64,000 bases of DNA from Maritimibacter harenae (GTDB taxonomy: Bacteria > Pseudomonadota > Alphaproteobacteria > Rhodobacterales > Rhodobacteraceae), in contig NZ_WTUX01000010.1 of assembly GCF_009882975.1 (NCBI RefSeq), positions 120,599-184,598 of the forward strand, in the 5' to 3' direction. Below are positions 51,977 to 61,362 of this stretch, piece after piece (position 1 is the stretch's first letter; each line of letters starts with the position of its first letter). The position numbers and the translations under genes are program-made. The notes beneath the pieces are model-generated. The model was not told the DNA's origin. It worked only from the letters and a program-made list of their open reading frames with translations, and did no database searches.

Positions 51977-52969
51977 TCAATGCCCGGCGAACCGCTCCCG
52001 CCAGGTGGGCAGCAGGTCCCCTTGGGCGGGGGTGGCGTGGTAGACCCCCCGCGCGATGGCCCGGGCAAGGCAGGTGGCGGCGGCATGACCCAGCAGCATC
52101 AGCTCGACCTCCGGGGTCTCGAGCGCGCGCCCCCCGGTAGCGGCCGCGAACACCAGGTCCCCGTCGAGCGGCGTGTGGCTCGGATGGATCGCGCGCGCCA
52201 TGCCGTCGTGGGCGGCGGTCGCCATGCGCGTGGCCTGCGCCTGCGTGAGCGCGGCATCGGTCGCGACGATGGCGATGGTCGTGGCCGCACCCTGGGTGAG
52301 CTTGGTCACGGGCGTCGCGCCGGGATCGAAGCCTGCGACCGGGCCGCGCCCGCCGAACTCGCCGTCGAATTCCCAGGGGTTGGCCCAGAACTGGCCCTCG
52401 GGCCCGGTGACGCCGCCCACGGGGTTCACGGCGACGAGCGCCCCGACCGTGATACCGCTTTCGAACACCAGCGAGGCCGACCCCAGCCCGCCCTTGAGGT
52501 CGCCGGTCAGCGCACCGGTCCCCGCGCCGACGCTGCCCAGCTCGAAATCCGCCCCGGCCGAGGCCAAGGCCTCCCGCCCGAGCGCCTTGTAGGGGGGCTC
52601 GGCCCAGTCCTTGTCACCGCCGTTCACGAGATCGAACAGGATCGCCCCGGGCACGATGGGCACGTTCACAGGCCCCACGGCGAAGCCGCGCCCCTGCGCG
52701 CGCAGCGCGTCCGCCACGCCCGAGGCCGCATCGAGCCCGAAGGCCGAGCCTCCCGAAAGCACCAGCGCGTCCACCTCCTGCACCGTCTTGTCGGGGGCCA
52801 GGAGGTCGGTCTCCCGCGTGCCCGGCGCCCCGCCCATGACATGGACGCCGGCGACGAAGGGCGCCTCGCCCAGCAGCACCGTCGCCCCGGACTTCACGCC
52901 CGGGTCCGCGGCGTTGCCCACGGCCAGCCCGGCGACATCGGTGATCAGGTTCTTGGTTCCGGGGCGCAT
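51977..52969 (-). CDS. P1 (DmpA/NylC-like, S58) family peptidase
   Basis: The 330-residue protein belongs to the N-terminal-nucleophile family that includes the aminopeptidase DmpA, beta-aminopeptidases and the nylon-oligomer hydrolase NylC. Family blocks are LSGGSAFGLDAASGVAD, VGAGTGALTGDLKGGLGSAS and THTPLDGD-like SHTPLDGDLVFAAATGG. The expected self-processing site Asn-Thr reads Ala-Thr here (QGAATTIAIVATDAAL), so cleavage may differ. The ribosome site AAAGGGAC belongs to a copy of the dispersed repeat. It ends an operon with a dipeptide transporter, which fits hydrolysis of imported unusual peptides. Confidence 0.88.
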   Translation of the reverse strand: MRPGTKNLITDVAGLAVGNAADPGVKSGATVLLGEAPFVAGVHVMGGAPGTRETDLLAPDKTVQEVDALVLSGGSAFGLDAASGVADALRAQGRGFAVGPVNVPIVPGAILFDLVNGGDKDWAEPPYKALGREALASAGADFELGSVGAGTGALTGDLKGGLGSASLVFESGITVGALVAVNPVGGVTGPEGQFWANPWEFDGEFGGRGPVAGFDPGATPVTKLTQGAATTIAIVATDAALTQAQATRMATAAHDGMARAIHPSHTPLDGDLVFAAATGGRALETPEVELMLLGHAAATCLARAIARGVYHATPAQGDLLPTWRERFAGH

Positions 52970-53038
52970 GGGGTCCCTTTCATCTTTCCGAAAATACGTC
53001 ACGGGGGTCCGGGGGGGTGAAACCCCCGGCTGCGCCGC
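52970..53038 (-). repeat. Dispersed two-hairpin intergenic repeat, copy 4
   Basis: On the minus strand a GGGGGTTTCACCCCC-type stem is followed by CGTATTTTCGGAAAGATGAAAGGGACC. The element fills the 71-base gap between the SDR and peptidase genes, and its AAAGGGAC end lies 5-6 bases before the peptidase ATG. Confidence 0.78.
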
Positions 53039-53040
53039 GC

Positions 53041-53781
53041 TCAGATGCAGCGGCCGCCGTCGACCTCCATCGCGACCCCGGTGATCATCGAGGCCTCTTC
53101 CGAGCACAGGAAACAGGCGGCGTTGCCCAGGTCCTCCGGCGTGGAGAAGCGGCCCAGCGGGATCGTGGAGAGGAACTTCGTGCGCATCTCGGGGGTGTCC
53201 TCGCCCATGAAGGACGACAGGAGCGGGGTTTCCCCGGCCACGGGGGCGAGCGCGTTCACGCGGATGCCGAACGGGGCGAGCTCCACGGCCATCGTCTTGG
53301 TCGCGGTGATCATCCAGCCCTTCGAGGCGTTGTACCAGTTGAGATTGGGGCGCGGGCTCACCCCGGCCGTCGAGGCCACGTTCAGGATCGCGCCGGTGCC
53401 CGCGGTCTTCATCCCCGGCACGAAGGCGCGGGCCATGAGGTAGACGGACTTGGCATTGACCGCGAAGACGCGGTCGAACTCGTCCTCGTCGACCTCTTCC
53501 ATCGGCTTGGGCAGGTGGGTGATACCGGCGTTGTTCACGATGATGTCGATCGGGCCCATCCGTGCGCGGGCGGTTTCGGCGAAGGTCGCGACCGATGCCG
53601 CGTCGGATACGTCGACTTGCAGGGCCACGCCCGCGACCTCCTCGGCCACGGCCCGGGCCGCGTCCTCGTTGATGTCGGCGACGCAGACGCGCGCGCCCTC
53701 GGTCGCGAATTTCCGTACGATCCCGGCTCCGAAGCCGGAGCCACCGCCCGTGACGATCGCCGTTTTTCCTTCAAGCCGCAT
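53041..53781 (-). CDS. Short-chain dehydrogenase/reductase
   Basis: The 246-residue SDR has cofactor loop TGGGSGFG, VNNAG, the serine in NVAS, and the catalytic YNASKGW. A charged NxDxxAA segment, ADINEDAARA, suggests NAD preference. GGGAGGTGCC precedes the ATG at 53781. It lies between the aldehyde dehydrogenase and P1 peptidase genes in one minus-strand operon and probably oxidises an alcohol made from the imported compound. Substrate unknown. Confidence 0.88.
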   Translation of the reverse strand: MRLEGKTAIVTGGGSGFGAGIVRKFATEGARVCVADINEDAARAVAEEVAGVALQVDVSDAASVATFAETARARMGPIDIIVNNAGITHLPKPMEEVDEDEFDRVFAVNAKSVYLMARAFVPGMKTAGTGAILNVASTAGVSPRPNLNWYNASKGWMITATKTMAVELAPFGIRVNALAPVAGETPLLSSFMGEDTPEMRTKFLSTIPLGRFSTPEDLGNAACFLCSEEASMITGVAMEVDGGRCI

Positions 53782-53855
53782 CGGCACCTCCCGTTTTGGC
53801 GCAGCCTGCGCCGAGGACCGGCGAAGGGCAAGCCCCAAGCCGGCGATCGCGTGTG

Positions 53856-53938
53856 TCGCCCGCTGGCGCGGGCGACCCGCCGGGAGGGCGCTGCCCTCCC
53901 GGACCCTCCCGAAGTATTTCCGGAACGATGAAGGGCGG
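53856..53938 (+). repeat. Dispersed two-hairpin intergenic repeat, copy 5
   Basis: TCGCCCG/CGGGCGA is followed by the CCGGGAGGG/CCCTCCCGG stem and then CCCGAAGTATTTCCGGAACGATGAAGG. It lies in the 165-base gap after the aldehyde dehydrogenase gene, in the opposite orientation to that gene. The rest of the gap holds the upstream region of the SDR gene. Confidence 0.8.
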
Positions 53939-53946
53939 GCGGGACG

Positions 53947-55401
53947 TCAGCCGTGTTTGGCCGCAACGGTCTTCAGGGTCGAGAAGCCATAGAGCGCCTC
54001 GAAGCCCTTCTCGCGGCCGTGGCCGGATTTGCCGATCCCGCCGAAGGGCAGTTCCGCGCCGCCGCCCGCGCCGTAGTTGTTGATGAAGACCTGGCCGGCC
54101 TTGATCGCCTTGGCGAGCCGCATCTGGCGCGCGCCGTTCTCGGTCCAGACGGAGGCCACGAGGCCGTAGTCGGTGCCGTTGGCGATGCGGATGGCGTCTT
54201 CCTCGGTGTCGAAGGGGATGGCGACCTGGACCGGGCCGAAGATTTCCTCCTGCGCGAGCGGGTGGTCGGGGGAGACGTCGGCGAAGAGCGTGGCGGGCAC
54301 GTAATGGCCGCCTTCCGGCGCGCCTTCGGCGACCGATCCCATCCCGGCCACGCGCAGGTCTTGGCCCTGGTCGAGGTAGGCCGTCACGATTTCCTTCTGG
54401 CGCGCCGAGATGAGCGGGCCGAGGTTCGAGTCCATCCGGGCCGGGGCCGAGATCATCGCGTCGTAGCGCGCGCCCATGCGCTCCACCAGTTCCTCGTAGA
54501 TCGGGCGCTGGATCAGCACGCGCGAGGAGGCCGAGCAGGTCTGGCCCGCGTTCTGGATGCAGGCGCCCACGAGGAAGGGCAGGGCCGCGTCGAGGTCGGC
54601 GTCCTCGAAGACGATCTGGGGTGATTTGCCGCCGAGCTCGAGCGTCACGGGCACCACGTTGCGCGCCGCGGCCGCCTGCACGAGCGAGCCCACGCCGACG
54701 GAGCCGGTGAAGCTGATATGGTGGATGCCGGGATGGGCGGTCAGGGCCGCGCCGGCCTCTTCGCCCAGGCCGGGCACCACGTTGAGTGCACCCGGCGGCA
54801 GCCCTGCCTCTTCGGCCAGCGCCACGAAGGCCAGGGCCGTGAGGCAGGCTTCCTCGGCCGGTTTCAGGACGCAGGCATTGCCCATCGCGAGGGCGGCGCC
54901 CACCGAGCGGCCGATGATCTGCATCGGGTAGTTCCACGGGATGATGTGCCCGGTGACCCCGTGCGGTTCGCGTAGCGTGTAGACCGTGTAGCCGTCGAGG
55001 TAGGGGATCGTCTCGCCATGCACCTTGTCGGCGGCACCGGCGTAGAATTCCATGTAGCGGGCGAGCGCCACGGCGTCGTTGCGCGCCTGGGTGAGCGGTT
55101 TGCCCACGTCCGTCGCCTCGATGATGGCCAGGTCGTCGAGTTTGCGTTCCACGAGCCGCCCGATCTCGGCCAGGATCCGGCCCCGCTCGGTGGCGCTCAT
55201 GCGCCCCCAATCACCGTCTAGCGCGCCCTGGGCCGCGCTGACGGCCGCGTCGATGTCCTCGGGCGTGCCGCGTGCGATGGTGCCGATCACCTCGCCCGTC
55301 GAGGGGTCCTCGAGGTCGAGCTGGCCGCCGCCCGCGGGCGCGCGCCATTCGCCGCCGATGTGTACCTGTGTCGCGTCGTACCAGAGATGCTCATGCATCA
55401 T
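53947..55401 (-). CDS. Aldehyde dehydrogenase (NAD-dependent)
   Basis: The 484-residue ALDH-superfamily enzyme has the catalytic Cys289 in NAGQTCSASSR and general base Glu255 in LELGGKSP. The cofactor motif is FTGSVGVG and the end block is GGIGKSGHGREKGFEAL. Its start (ATG at 55401 with AGGAGAC upstream) overlaps the end of the transporter ATPase gene by 11 bases, so it is translationally coupled to the dipeptide transporter. It probably oxidises an aldehyde derived from the imported substrate. Aminoaldehyde and betaine-aldehyde dehydrogenases are among its likely relatives, but this is not certain. Confidence 0.9.
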   Translation of the reverse strand: MMHEHLWYDATQVHIGGEWRAPAGGGQLDLEDPSTGEVIGTIARGTPEDIDAAVSAAQGALDGDWGRMSATERGRILAEIGRLVERKLDDLAIIEATDVGKPLTQARNDAVALARYMEFYAGAADKVHGETIPYLDGYTVYTLREPHGVTGHIIPWNYPMQIIGRSVGAALAMGNACVLKPAEEACLTALAFVALAEEAGLPPGALNVVPGLGEEAGAALTAHPGIHHISFTGSVGVGSLVQAAAARNVVPVTLELGGKSPQIVFEDADLDAALPFLVGACIQNAGQTCSASSRVLIQRPIYEELVERMGARYDAMISAPARMDSNLGPLISARQKEIVTAYLDQGQDLRVAGMGSVAEGAPEGGHYVPATLFADVSPDHPLAQEEIFGPVQVAIPFDTEEDAIRIANGTDYGLVASVWTENGARQMRLAKAIKAGQVFINNYGAGGGAELPFGGIGKSGHGREKGFEALYGFSTLKTVAAKHG

Positions 55402-56977
55402 GCGTCTCCTGCCAATCTTCGGGAATCGTCGGGGTCGCGGCGAGCAATTGCCGCGTGTAGGGGTGTTCGGGCGCATCGAAGACGGCCTGTGTCTCGCCCG
55501 TCTCCACGATCCGGCCGGCCTGCATCACCATCACCCGGTCCGTCACCGCGCGCACGACGGACAGGTCGTGGGAGATGAAGATGTAGCTCAGACCGTGTTC
55601 GGCCTGGAGCTTCGCGATCAGGTCGAGGATCTGGGCGCGGATCGACACGTCGAGGGCCGAGACCGCCTCGTCCAGCACGATGAGGTCCGGCTTCGTGATC
55701 AGCGCGCGGGCGATGGCGATGCGCTGGCGCTGACCGCCGGAGAACTCGTGGATGTAGCGGTCCATCCCGGCCGGGTCGATGCCCACGTCCTTGAGCACCT
55801 CGGCCACGCGCGCGCGCCGGTCGGTGGGGGGATCCGCCATCAGGTGGAAGGGTTCGGCCACCAGCCGTTCGACACGCCAGCGCGGGTTGAAGCTGCCGTA
55901 GGGGTCCTGGAACACGACCTGGATGCCGGCGCGCATGGCGTTGGGGATGTCCGGGCTCACGCGGTTGCCGAAGGCCGTGATCTCGCCCGCCTGCACCGCG
56001 TCGAGGCCGAGGAGCGCGCGCGTCAGCGTGGATTTTCCGCAGCCGCTTTCGCCGACCAGGCCGAGGCTTTCGCCGCGTGCCAGGGTGAAGCTGACCCCGT
56101 CGACGGCACGAACCGGATCGGCGCGGCCGAAGAGCCCGCGCCGTTCGCCCGGGTAGCTGCGCACCACGTTCCGGGCGGTCAGGATCGGTTCGCCGCCCGG
56201 CAGGGGCGTGCGCTCGGGGGCATGCGAAGAGGCCGCGAAGAGCCGCTTGGTATATGGATGCTCCATCCGGCGAAACAGGGGCTCGGTCGCGCCCGCCTCG
56301 ACGATCTCGCCGTCCTTCATCACCGCGACATGATCCGCCATGCCGGCCACCACGGCGAGGTCGTGGGTTATGAGGAGGAGCGACATGCCCTCTTCGGCCA
56401 CCAGGCGTTTGAGCAGGTCGAGGATCTGGGCCTGCGTGGTCACGTCGAGCGCGGTCGTGGGTTCGTCCGCGATCAGAAGCTCGGGCGACAGGGCGATGGC
56501 CATCGCGATGGCGACGCGCTGACGCTGGCCGCCGGAGAGCTCGTGCGGGAAACGCGAGAGCGGGAAGCGCTCGGGCGGCAGGCCCACGCGCTCCAGTTTT
56601 TCCGCCGCGATCCGGCGGGCATCGGCGCGCGTGGCCTTGCCATGCACGAAAAGCGTTTCGGCCACCTGGTCACCGATCGTCTTGACCGGGTTCAGGGCCG
56701 TCATCGGCTCCTGGAAGATCATGCCGATGCGGTTGCCGCGAATGTCGCATAGCCGCTTTTCCGGGATGGTCAGAAGGTCTTCGTCGCCCAGCATCACGCG
56801 GCCCGTCGCCGTTCCGCCGCGCGGCAGGAGGCCCATGATCGCGAGCGCCGTCATCGACTTGCCCGACCCGCTTTCGCCCACAAGCCCGGTGACCTTGCCC
56901 GGGGCGATGTCGACCGATACCTCGTGCAGGATCGCGTCGTCGCCGATGGTGACGGAGAGCTTTTCGCAGCGGATCAT
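55391..56977 (-). CDS. Dipeptide/oligopeptide ABC transporter ATPase, fused DppD-DppF type
   Basis: The 528-residue protein contains two complete ABC units. The first has Walker A GLVGESGSGKSMTALAIM and signature LSGGQRQRVAIAMAIAL. The second, from about residue 270, has Walker A GLVGESGCGKSTLTRALL and signature FSGGQRQRIAIARALI. Both end with the C-terminal oligopeptide extension (PLFRRMEHPYTKRL and AVFDAPEHPYTRQLL). It thus replaces separate DppD and DppF proteins. It overlaps the permease gene by 4 bases. The substrate could be peptides, opine-like compounds or other amines. Confidence 0.94.
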   Translation of the reverse strand: MIRCEKLSVTIGDDAILHEVSVDIAPGKVTGLVGESGSGKSMTALAIMGLLPRGGTATGRVMLGDEDLLTIPEKRLCDIRGNRIGMIFQEPMTALNPVKTIGDQVAETLFVHGKATRADARRIAAEKLERVGLPPERFPLSRFPHELSGGQRQRVAIAMAIALSPELLIADEPTTALDVTTQAQILDLLKRLVAEEGMSLLLITHDLAVVAGMADHVAVMKDGEIVEAGATEPLFRRMEHPYTKRLFAASSHAPERTPLPGGEPILTARNVVRSYPGERRGLFGRADPVRAVDGVSFTLARGESLGLVGESGCGKSTLTRALLGLDAVQAGEITAFGNRVSPDIPNAMRAGIQVVFQDPYGSFNPRWRVERLVAEPFHLMADPPTDRRARVAEVLKDVGIDPAGMDRYIHEFSGGQRQRIAIARALITKPDLIVLDEAVSALDVSIRAQILDLIAKLQAEHGLSYIFISHDLSVVRAVTDRVMVMQAGRIVETGETQAVFDAPEHPYTRQLLAATPTIPEDWQETHDA

Positions 56978-57791
56978 GCGCGTTCCCTCCGCACCCGGGG
57001 GTCGAGCAGGTCGCGCAGCCCGTCACCCATCAGGTTGAGGCCCAGCACCATCGCGACGATCGCCAGCCCCGGCCACATGGCAAGGCGCGGCGCGGTGTAG
57101 ATCATGGTCTGCGCCTCGGCGAGCATCCGGCCCCAGCTGGGCGTGGGCGGCTGGGCCCCGAGCCCGATGTAGGACAGGGCCGCTTCCGCGAGGATGCCGA
57201 GCGAGAACTGGATGGTGCCCTGCACGATCAGGAGGTTGAGGATGTTGGGCAGGATGTGCTCGACGCTGATGCGCAGCTTGCCCTTGCCGGCGACCCGCGC
57301 CGCGAGGATGTAGTCGAGCGTCCAGATCGACAGCGCGCCGCCGCGCGTCACGCGCGCGAAGACGGGGATGTTGAAGATGCCGATGGCCAGGATCGCGTTC
57401 ACCGCCGAGGGCCCGAAGACGGCCGTGATCAGGATCGCGATGACGAGCGAGGGGAAGGCGAAGACGAGGTCGTTGCCGCGCATGATGATCTCGTCGATCA
57501 GGCTGCCGCGGTTGGCGGCGGCGGCAAGGCCCAGCGGCACGCCCACGACGATGCCGATCCCCACCGCGACGATGGCCACCGCGATCGAGGTGCGCGCGCC
57601 GACCATGAGCATCGACAGCGTGTCGCGCCCGAAATGATCGGTGCCGAGCCAGTAGGTGGGCGACGGGGGTTGCAGCTTGTCCGCGATGGCCAGCGTCGCC
57701 ACGTCGTGCGGCGTCCAGACGAAGGACAGGAGCGCGACCACCACGAAGAGGACCGACAGCACCGCGCCGGCGACGAGCGAGACGGGCCACT

Positions 57792-57795
<4 letters not shown>
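56974..57795 (-). CDS. Dipeptide/oligopeptide ABC transporter permease, DppC type
   Basis: The 273-residue inner membrane permease has an N-terminal membrane helix and the DppC family block YWLGTDHFGRDTLSMLMVGAR (read as YWLGTDHFGRD and TLSMLMVGAR). The BPD_transp_1 domain follows, with the EAA-like loop AARVAGKGKLRISVEHILPN. About six membrane segments are visible. It overlaps both flanking genes by 4 bases and forms the channel with the DppB-type protein. Confidence 0.93.
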
Positions 57796-58739
<944 letters not shown>

Positions 58740-58799
58740 GTGGGGGAGCCTACGGTGCGCGCCCGGAATGGAAAAGGGGGATTGCGCAGCCCGCGAGCG

Positions 58800-59333
58800 C
58801 TACGCTTGACCGCGCGAAAAAGTCCGCTTGATCCAGCCCTTTTTTTCTTCGCTCTCCGGGGCCTCGCCCTCGGTTTCGGCCTCTTCCAACCGGGGCGGCG
58901 CGACGGTGTCTTGGAAGGTGGTGAAGAAGGCGTCGGTCATCTTCTTGGCGAACCCGTCGACGATCCGGCTTCCCAGCTGGGCGAGCTTGCCGCCCACTTT
59001 CGCCTCGACCTCGTAGGACAGCCGCGTGCCCTCGGGACTATCCGACAGGGTGACGCGCGCGCCGCCCTTGGCGAAGCCCGCGGCCCCGCCCTTGCCTTCG
59101 CCGGTCAGCGTGAGGGCGTTGGGCGCATCGATGTCGGAGAGCACCACGCGCCCCTTGAAGGTGGCCTTCACCGGGCCGACCTTCTGCACGACCACTGCGT
59201 CGAACCCGTCTTCGACGGATCCGGTCAGCTCCTGGCAACCCGGCACGCAGGCCTTCAGCACCTCGGGGTCGAGAAGCGCGGCCCAGACCGTCGCGCGGTC
59301 GGCGGCGATGTCGCGGGTTTCGGACAGTTGCAT
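58800..59333 (-). CDS. CoxG-like SRPBCC family protein
   Basis: The 177-residue protein has the CoxG fold pattern DIAADRATVWAALLDPEVLKACVPGCQEL in its N-terminal part (motifs VWAALLDPEVL and CVPGC), then KVGGKLAQLGSRIVDGFAKKM. The C-terminus, KKGWIKRTFSRG, is basic and may touch the membrane. In CO-oxidising bacteria CoxG recruits CO dehydrogenase to the membrane, but no cox genes lie here, so only the fold is assigned. It may be the first gene of the dipeptide-transporter operon. Confidence 0.87.
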   Translation of the reverse strand: MQLSETRDIAADRATVWAALLDPEVLKACVPGCQELTGSVEDGFDAVVVQKVGPVKATFKGRVVLSDIDAPNALTLTGEGKGGAAGFAKGGARVTLSDSPEGTRLSYEVEAKVGGKLAQLGSRIVDGFAKKMTDAFFTTFQDTVAPPRLEEAETEGEAPESEEKKGWIKRTFSRGQA

Positions 59334-59489
59334 GGCGATCCCTCCCAGACTCCCAAGATCGAGAAAGGTGATAGGGCCGGGCCCGTCCCTGCGCCATTCG
59401 ACCTTCGTTCAGTCCGACCAATGGCGGATATGGCGCCTCCGCGTCATCCTGCTACACTCGCCCCACCGAGGCCGCACAAGGACGTGGGA

Positions 59490-60146
59490 ATGGACCTGAC
59501 CTCTGCCCTCATCGTCGACGATCATCCGCTGTTCTGCGACGCGCTCGCGATGACGCTTCAGGCCGTCGCGAGCATCGACACGGTCGAGACGGCCGGGCGG
59601 CTGGCCGACGCGCTTGCGCGGCTCGAGGCGGGGGCGGGCCCGGATCTCGTGGTGCTCGACCTGAACCTGCCGGACGTCGAAGGGCTCGACGGCCTGATCC
59701 GCATCGCCAAGGCGGCGAGCGTTCCGGTGATGGTGGTGTCCTCGATGACAGACGACCGGCTGATCGGGGCCGCGTTGCGGGCCGGCGCGGCGGGCTACGT
59801 TCCAAAGCACAGCGCGCGCGACGTGTTCCGCGCGGCGGTCGACACGATCCGCGCGGGCGGCACCTTCGTTCCGGATGGCTACGTGCCACATGACGGGGAG
59901 GGCGGCGACACGGCGGACGCGACCGAACGGCTTGCCACCCTGACCGCGCAGCAGGCACGCATCCTCGAACTGGTCTGCGCCGGGAAACTCAACAAGCAGA
60001 TCGCCTTCGACCTGTCGATCGCCGAGACGACGGTGAAGGCCCATGTCACCGCGATCATGCGCAAGCTCGGCGTGCAGAGCCGCACGCAGGCCGTCCTGAT
60101 CGCCAAGCAGGCCAGCTTTGCCAGCGTCTTGCAGGACATGCGCTGA
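59490..60146 (+). CDS. NarL/FixJ-type response regulator
   Basis: The 218-residue regulator has a receiver domain (1-120) with acid pair Asp10-Asp11, phospho-acceptor Asp57 in LVVLDLNLPDVEG, and the lysine in GYVPKHS. A LuxR-type helix-turn-helix follows at about 150-205 (LNKQIAFDLSIAETTVKAHV). It is the first gene of a plus-strand run with a FIST sensor and a hybrid kinase, which suggests it is the DNA-binding output of that system. Its position resembles the regulator near NosP/NahK in Pseudomonas. Confidence 0.92.
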   Translation: MDLTSALIVDDHPLFCDALAMTLQAVASIDTVETAGRLADALARLEAGAGPDLVVLDLNLPDVEGLDGLIRIAKAASVPVMVVSSMTDDRLIGAALRAGAAGYVPKHSARDVFRAAVDTIRAGGTFVPDGYVPHDGEGGDTADATERLATLTAQQARILELVCAGKLNKQIAFDLSIAETTVKAHVTAIMRKLGVQSRTQAVLIAKQASFASVLQDMR

Positions 60147-60186
60147 CCTGCAACATTCGCCGGGGACAAGCCTGGGAGGAGACCGC

Positions 60187-61362
60187 TTGGGCGGGCTGGA
60201 CGCTGCCACCATGACACGCGCGCAGGACCGGTCGGTCCTGCGGGTGGCCCACCTGCGCCACGACGCCCCGGACGCAGTCCCACGCCTCTTCGATGCGCTG
60301 GGCCCCGACGAGATGGAACTGGTGGTCCTCTTCGTCTCTCCCCAGGCCGATTTCGACACGGTCATCGCCGCCGCCGCCCGCTTCGGGGCGGGCACCCGCG
60401 TGATCGGCTGCTCCACGGCGGGCGAGATCTCGCCCGAGGGCTACACCGAGGGCGAAATCGTGGCGGTCGGCTTCCCGCGCGATCTGTTCCGCGCTCGCCT
60501 CCACCTGATTGCGGACCTCGACGACATCCCGGCCCAGCAGATCATCGACCGGATGATCCAGCGCCGCCACGAGATGGCGCAGGAACACCCGGACTGGCCG
60601 GCCGAGTTCAACTTCGTTCTGATCGACGGGCTGTCCACGCGCGAGGACGCGCTGACCTCGGACCTCGCGATGGGGCTGGGGCCCGTGCCGCTTTTCGGCG
60701 GCTCGGCCGGCGACGGGGCCGAGTTTCGCGAAACCTTCGTGCTGCACGACGGCAAGGCCCACCGCAACGCCGCCGTGCTGGCCCAGTTCCGGTCGCGCTG
60801 CCCGGTGCGCGTGTTCAAGACCGACCACCTCGTGCCGACCGAGACCCGGATGGTGGTGACCCGCGCCGACCCGAAGCGGCGCATCGTGCAGGAAATCAAC
60901 GCCGAACCCGCCGCGCGCGAATACGCCCGCGTGCTGGGCAAGGACCCCGAGGGGCTGTCCACCTTCACCTTCGCGGCCCACCCGCTCGTCGTGCGCATCG
61001 GCGAGCAGCACCACGTGCGCGCGATCCAGCGCGTGGCCGACACGGGCGACCTGGTCTTCTTCTCGGCCATCGACGAAGGTCTGGTCCTGTCGCTCGCCCA
61101 GCCCCGCAACATGGTCGATCACCTGCGCGGGGAACTGGCCTCGCTGTCAGCGAAGGGCGCGCCCGCCAACATCCTCGGCTGCGACTGCATCCTGCGGCGC
61201 ATGGAGGCAGAGCAGAAGCAGATGTCGGGCGAGATCTCGCGCCTGATGAGCGCGGCCCACGTGGTGGGTTTTTCGACCTACGGCGAGCAATTCAACTCCA
61301 TGCATGTCAACCAGACCCTGACCGGCGTGGCCTTCTACCCGCCCGAGGAGGACGACCGGTGA
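60187..61362 (+). CDS. FIST-domain sensory protein (NosP-like)
   Basis: The 391-residue protein has an N-terminal FIST domain (about 30-225, with GCSTAGEISPEGYTEGEIVAVG read as GCSTAGEISPEGY and GEIVAVG, then LFGGSAGDG) and a FIST_C domain (about 225-380, ending VGFSTYGEQFN). NosP, a haem-based nitric oxide sensor, has this architecture and is encoded beside its kinase NahK. The same pairing is seen here, so NO or small-ligand sensing is a good hypothesis. The TTG at 60187 is preferred because GGGAGGAG lies 6 bases upstream; an ATG at 60211 is the alternative. Its end overlaps the kinase gene by 4 bases. Confidence 0.9.
   Translation: MGGLDAATMTRAQDRSVLRVAHLRHDAPDAVPRLFDALGPDEMELVVLFVSPQADFDTVIAAAARFGAGTRVIGCSTAGEISPEGYTEGEIVAVGFPRDLFRARLHLIADLDDIPAQQIIDRMIQRRHEMAQEHPDWPAEFNFVLIDGLSTREDALTSDLAMGLGPVPLFGGSAGDGAEFRETFVLHDGKAHRNAAVLAQFRSRCPVRVFKTDHLVPTETRMVVTRADPKRRIVQEINAEPAAREYARVLGKDPEGLSTFTFAAHPLVVRIGEQHHVRAIQRVADTGDLVFFSAIDEGLVLSLAQPRNMVDHLRGELASLSAKGAPANILGCDCILRRMEAEQKQMSGEISRLMSAAHVVGFSTYGEQFNSMHVNQTLTGVAFYPPEEDDR

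Noticed and set aside
58800-59333. Carbon monoxide oxidation locus
   Set aside because: Only a CoxG-like SRPBCC protein is present. No coxMSL or other CO dehydrogenase gene lies within the window.
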